Assembly: GCA_964386865.1 (NCBI GenBank)
Contig: CAYLUN010000029.1
Location: 1-61,695 of the forward strand
Direction of reading: 5' to 3'
Origin: CAYLUN01 sp964386865
GTDB taxonomy: Bacteria > Verrucomicrobiota > Kiritimatiellia > RFP12 > UBA1067
Length of the DNA: 61,695 nucleotides
Shown: positions 61,471 through 61,695 of the stretch, piece after piece
Layout of the letters: each line of letters starts with the position of its first letter
Numbering within the stretch: the first letter of the stretch is position 1
Program-made: the position numbers and the translations under genes
The notes under the pieces: generated by a model
Seen by the model: only the letters and a program-made list of their open reading frames with translations
What the model was told of the DNA's origin: nothing
Database searches by the model: none

Positions 61471-61519
61471 GAGGTCGGAGGTCAGAGGTCGGAGGTCAGA
61501 GGTCGGAGGTCGGAGGTCA
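61471..61519. repeat. Tandem heptamer array, family B
   Basis: Seven copies of GAGGTCG/GAGGTCA begin 6 nt after the stop codon of the helicase gene, on the sense strand, as at 31365 and 54132. Confidence 0.9.
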
Positions 61520-61695
61520 GAGTGTGCGAGCCAGTCCGTTCCGACATCACCTCGCGCTGGGGGGCGAAGCTGTGCTGAGCCGTCCCAGGCATTCAGCGTT
61601 CGTCGATCTCACCGGTTCCCGCCAGTACGGCCGGCGCTACCCCGAGTTCGCCAGTTGGGCGCATCCTGAAAGAATATTTATCCGCCTCAAGCGCT
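61520..61695 (+). other. Right-edge sequence, possible gene start
   Basis: No gene is recognised. An open frame from a GTG near 61572 stays open to the edge (it contains VDLTGSRQYGRRYPEF and ASWAHPERIFIRLKR), so a coding start is possible but unsupported. Confidence 0.2.

Overview
The window is about 61.7 kb of GC-rich bacterial chromosome. No rRNA or phage is present, and the only mobile-element traces are one MITE-like insertion and two gene remnants. Several features together point to the PVC superphylum, most likely Verrucomicrobiota/Kiritimatiellota: a PEP-CTERM protein, Tat-exported Gfo/Idh oxidoreductases including a GH109 enzyme, a secreted pre-peptidase-domain protein, an autotransporter-type beta-strand repeat remnant, System II cytochrome c assembly, and several polysaccharide hydrolases. 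This placement is inference; no marker gene was compared.

Region by region. 1-8.7 kb holds the start of argJ, an exported oxidoreductase, a TudS/YbgA-like protein, a minus-strand operon that makes a beta-propeller di-heme cytochrome c with its own ResB/CcsA assembly proteins and a chorismatase-like protein, and mutM. 8.9-16.5 kb holds an ABC exporter pair, a secreted PPC-domain protein, malic enzyme, a candidate small RNA with a very clear terminator, a tiny secreted cysteine-rich protein and a PEP-CTERM protein. 16.5-24.9 kb is a plus-strand run: a membrane/TPR protein, a STAS-like protein, a 1183-residue hybrid histidine kinase and a receiver protein with a decayed kinase domain. 24.9-28.1 kb (minus) is an unfamiliar three-gene operon: two paralogous coiled-coil envelope proteins, one membrane-anchored and one a lipoprotein, plus a solute-binding protein fused to an OmpA domain. 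28.3-31.3 kb is a LolA-like protein with two CNNM/CorC-type membrane proteins.

31.4-35.6 kb holds a MazEF-type pair and a two-component system divergent from a Spy-like Met/Cys-rich periplasmic protein. 35.6-43.6 kb holds a MITE-like insertion, a GH106-like hydrolase, palindromic repeats, a frameshifted beta-strand repeat protein, a zincin and a propeller-M14 carboxypeptidase fusion. 43.7-46.5 kb (minus) holds tRNA-Ser(UGA), a methyltransferase, birA and a glyoxalase-II-like hydrolase. 46.7-54.1 kb holds E1 alpha and beta of a 2-oxoacid dehydrogenase, a glycosyltransferase, alpha-L-fucosidase, a BaiN-type flavoprotein, rph and UDP-xylose synthase. 54.2-61.5 kb holds a GH109 enzyme, a PTS EIIA-CBS protein upstream of an anion/proton-type transporter, and a SWIM-SNF2 helicase.

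Two genome-wide habits are visible. Six genes without a Shine-Dalgarno sequence carry a TANNNT -10 box 6-7 nt before ATG, which suggests leaderless mRNAs. Many spacers within and between operons are filled with short-period (7-8 bp) degenerate tandem repeats of three families.
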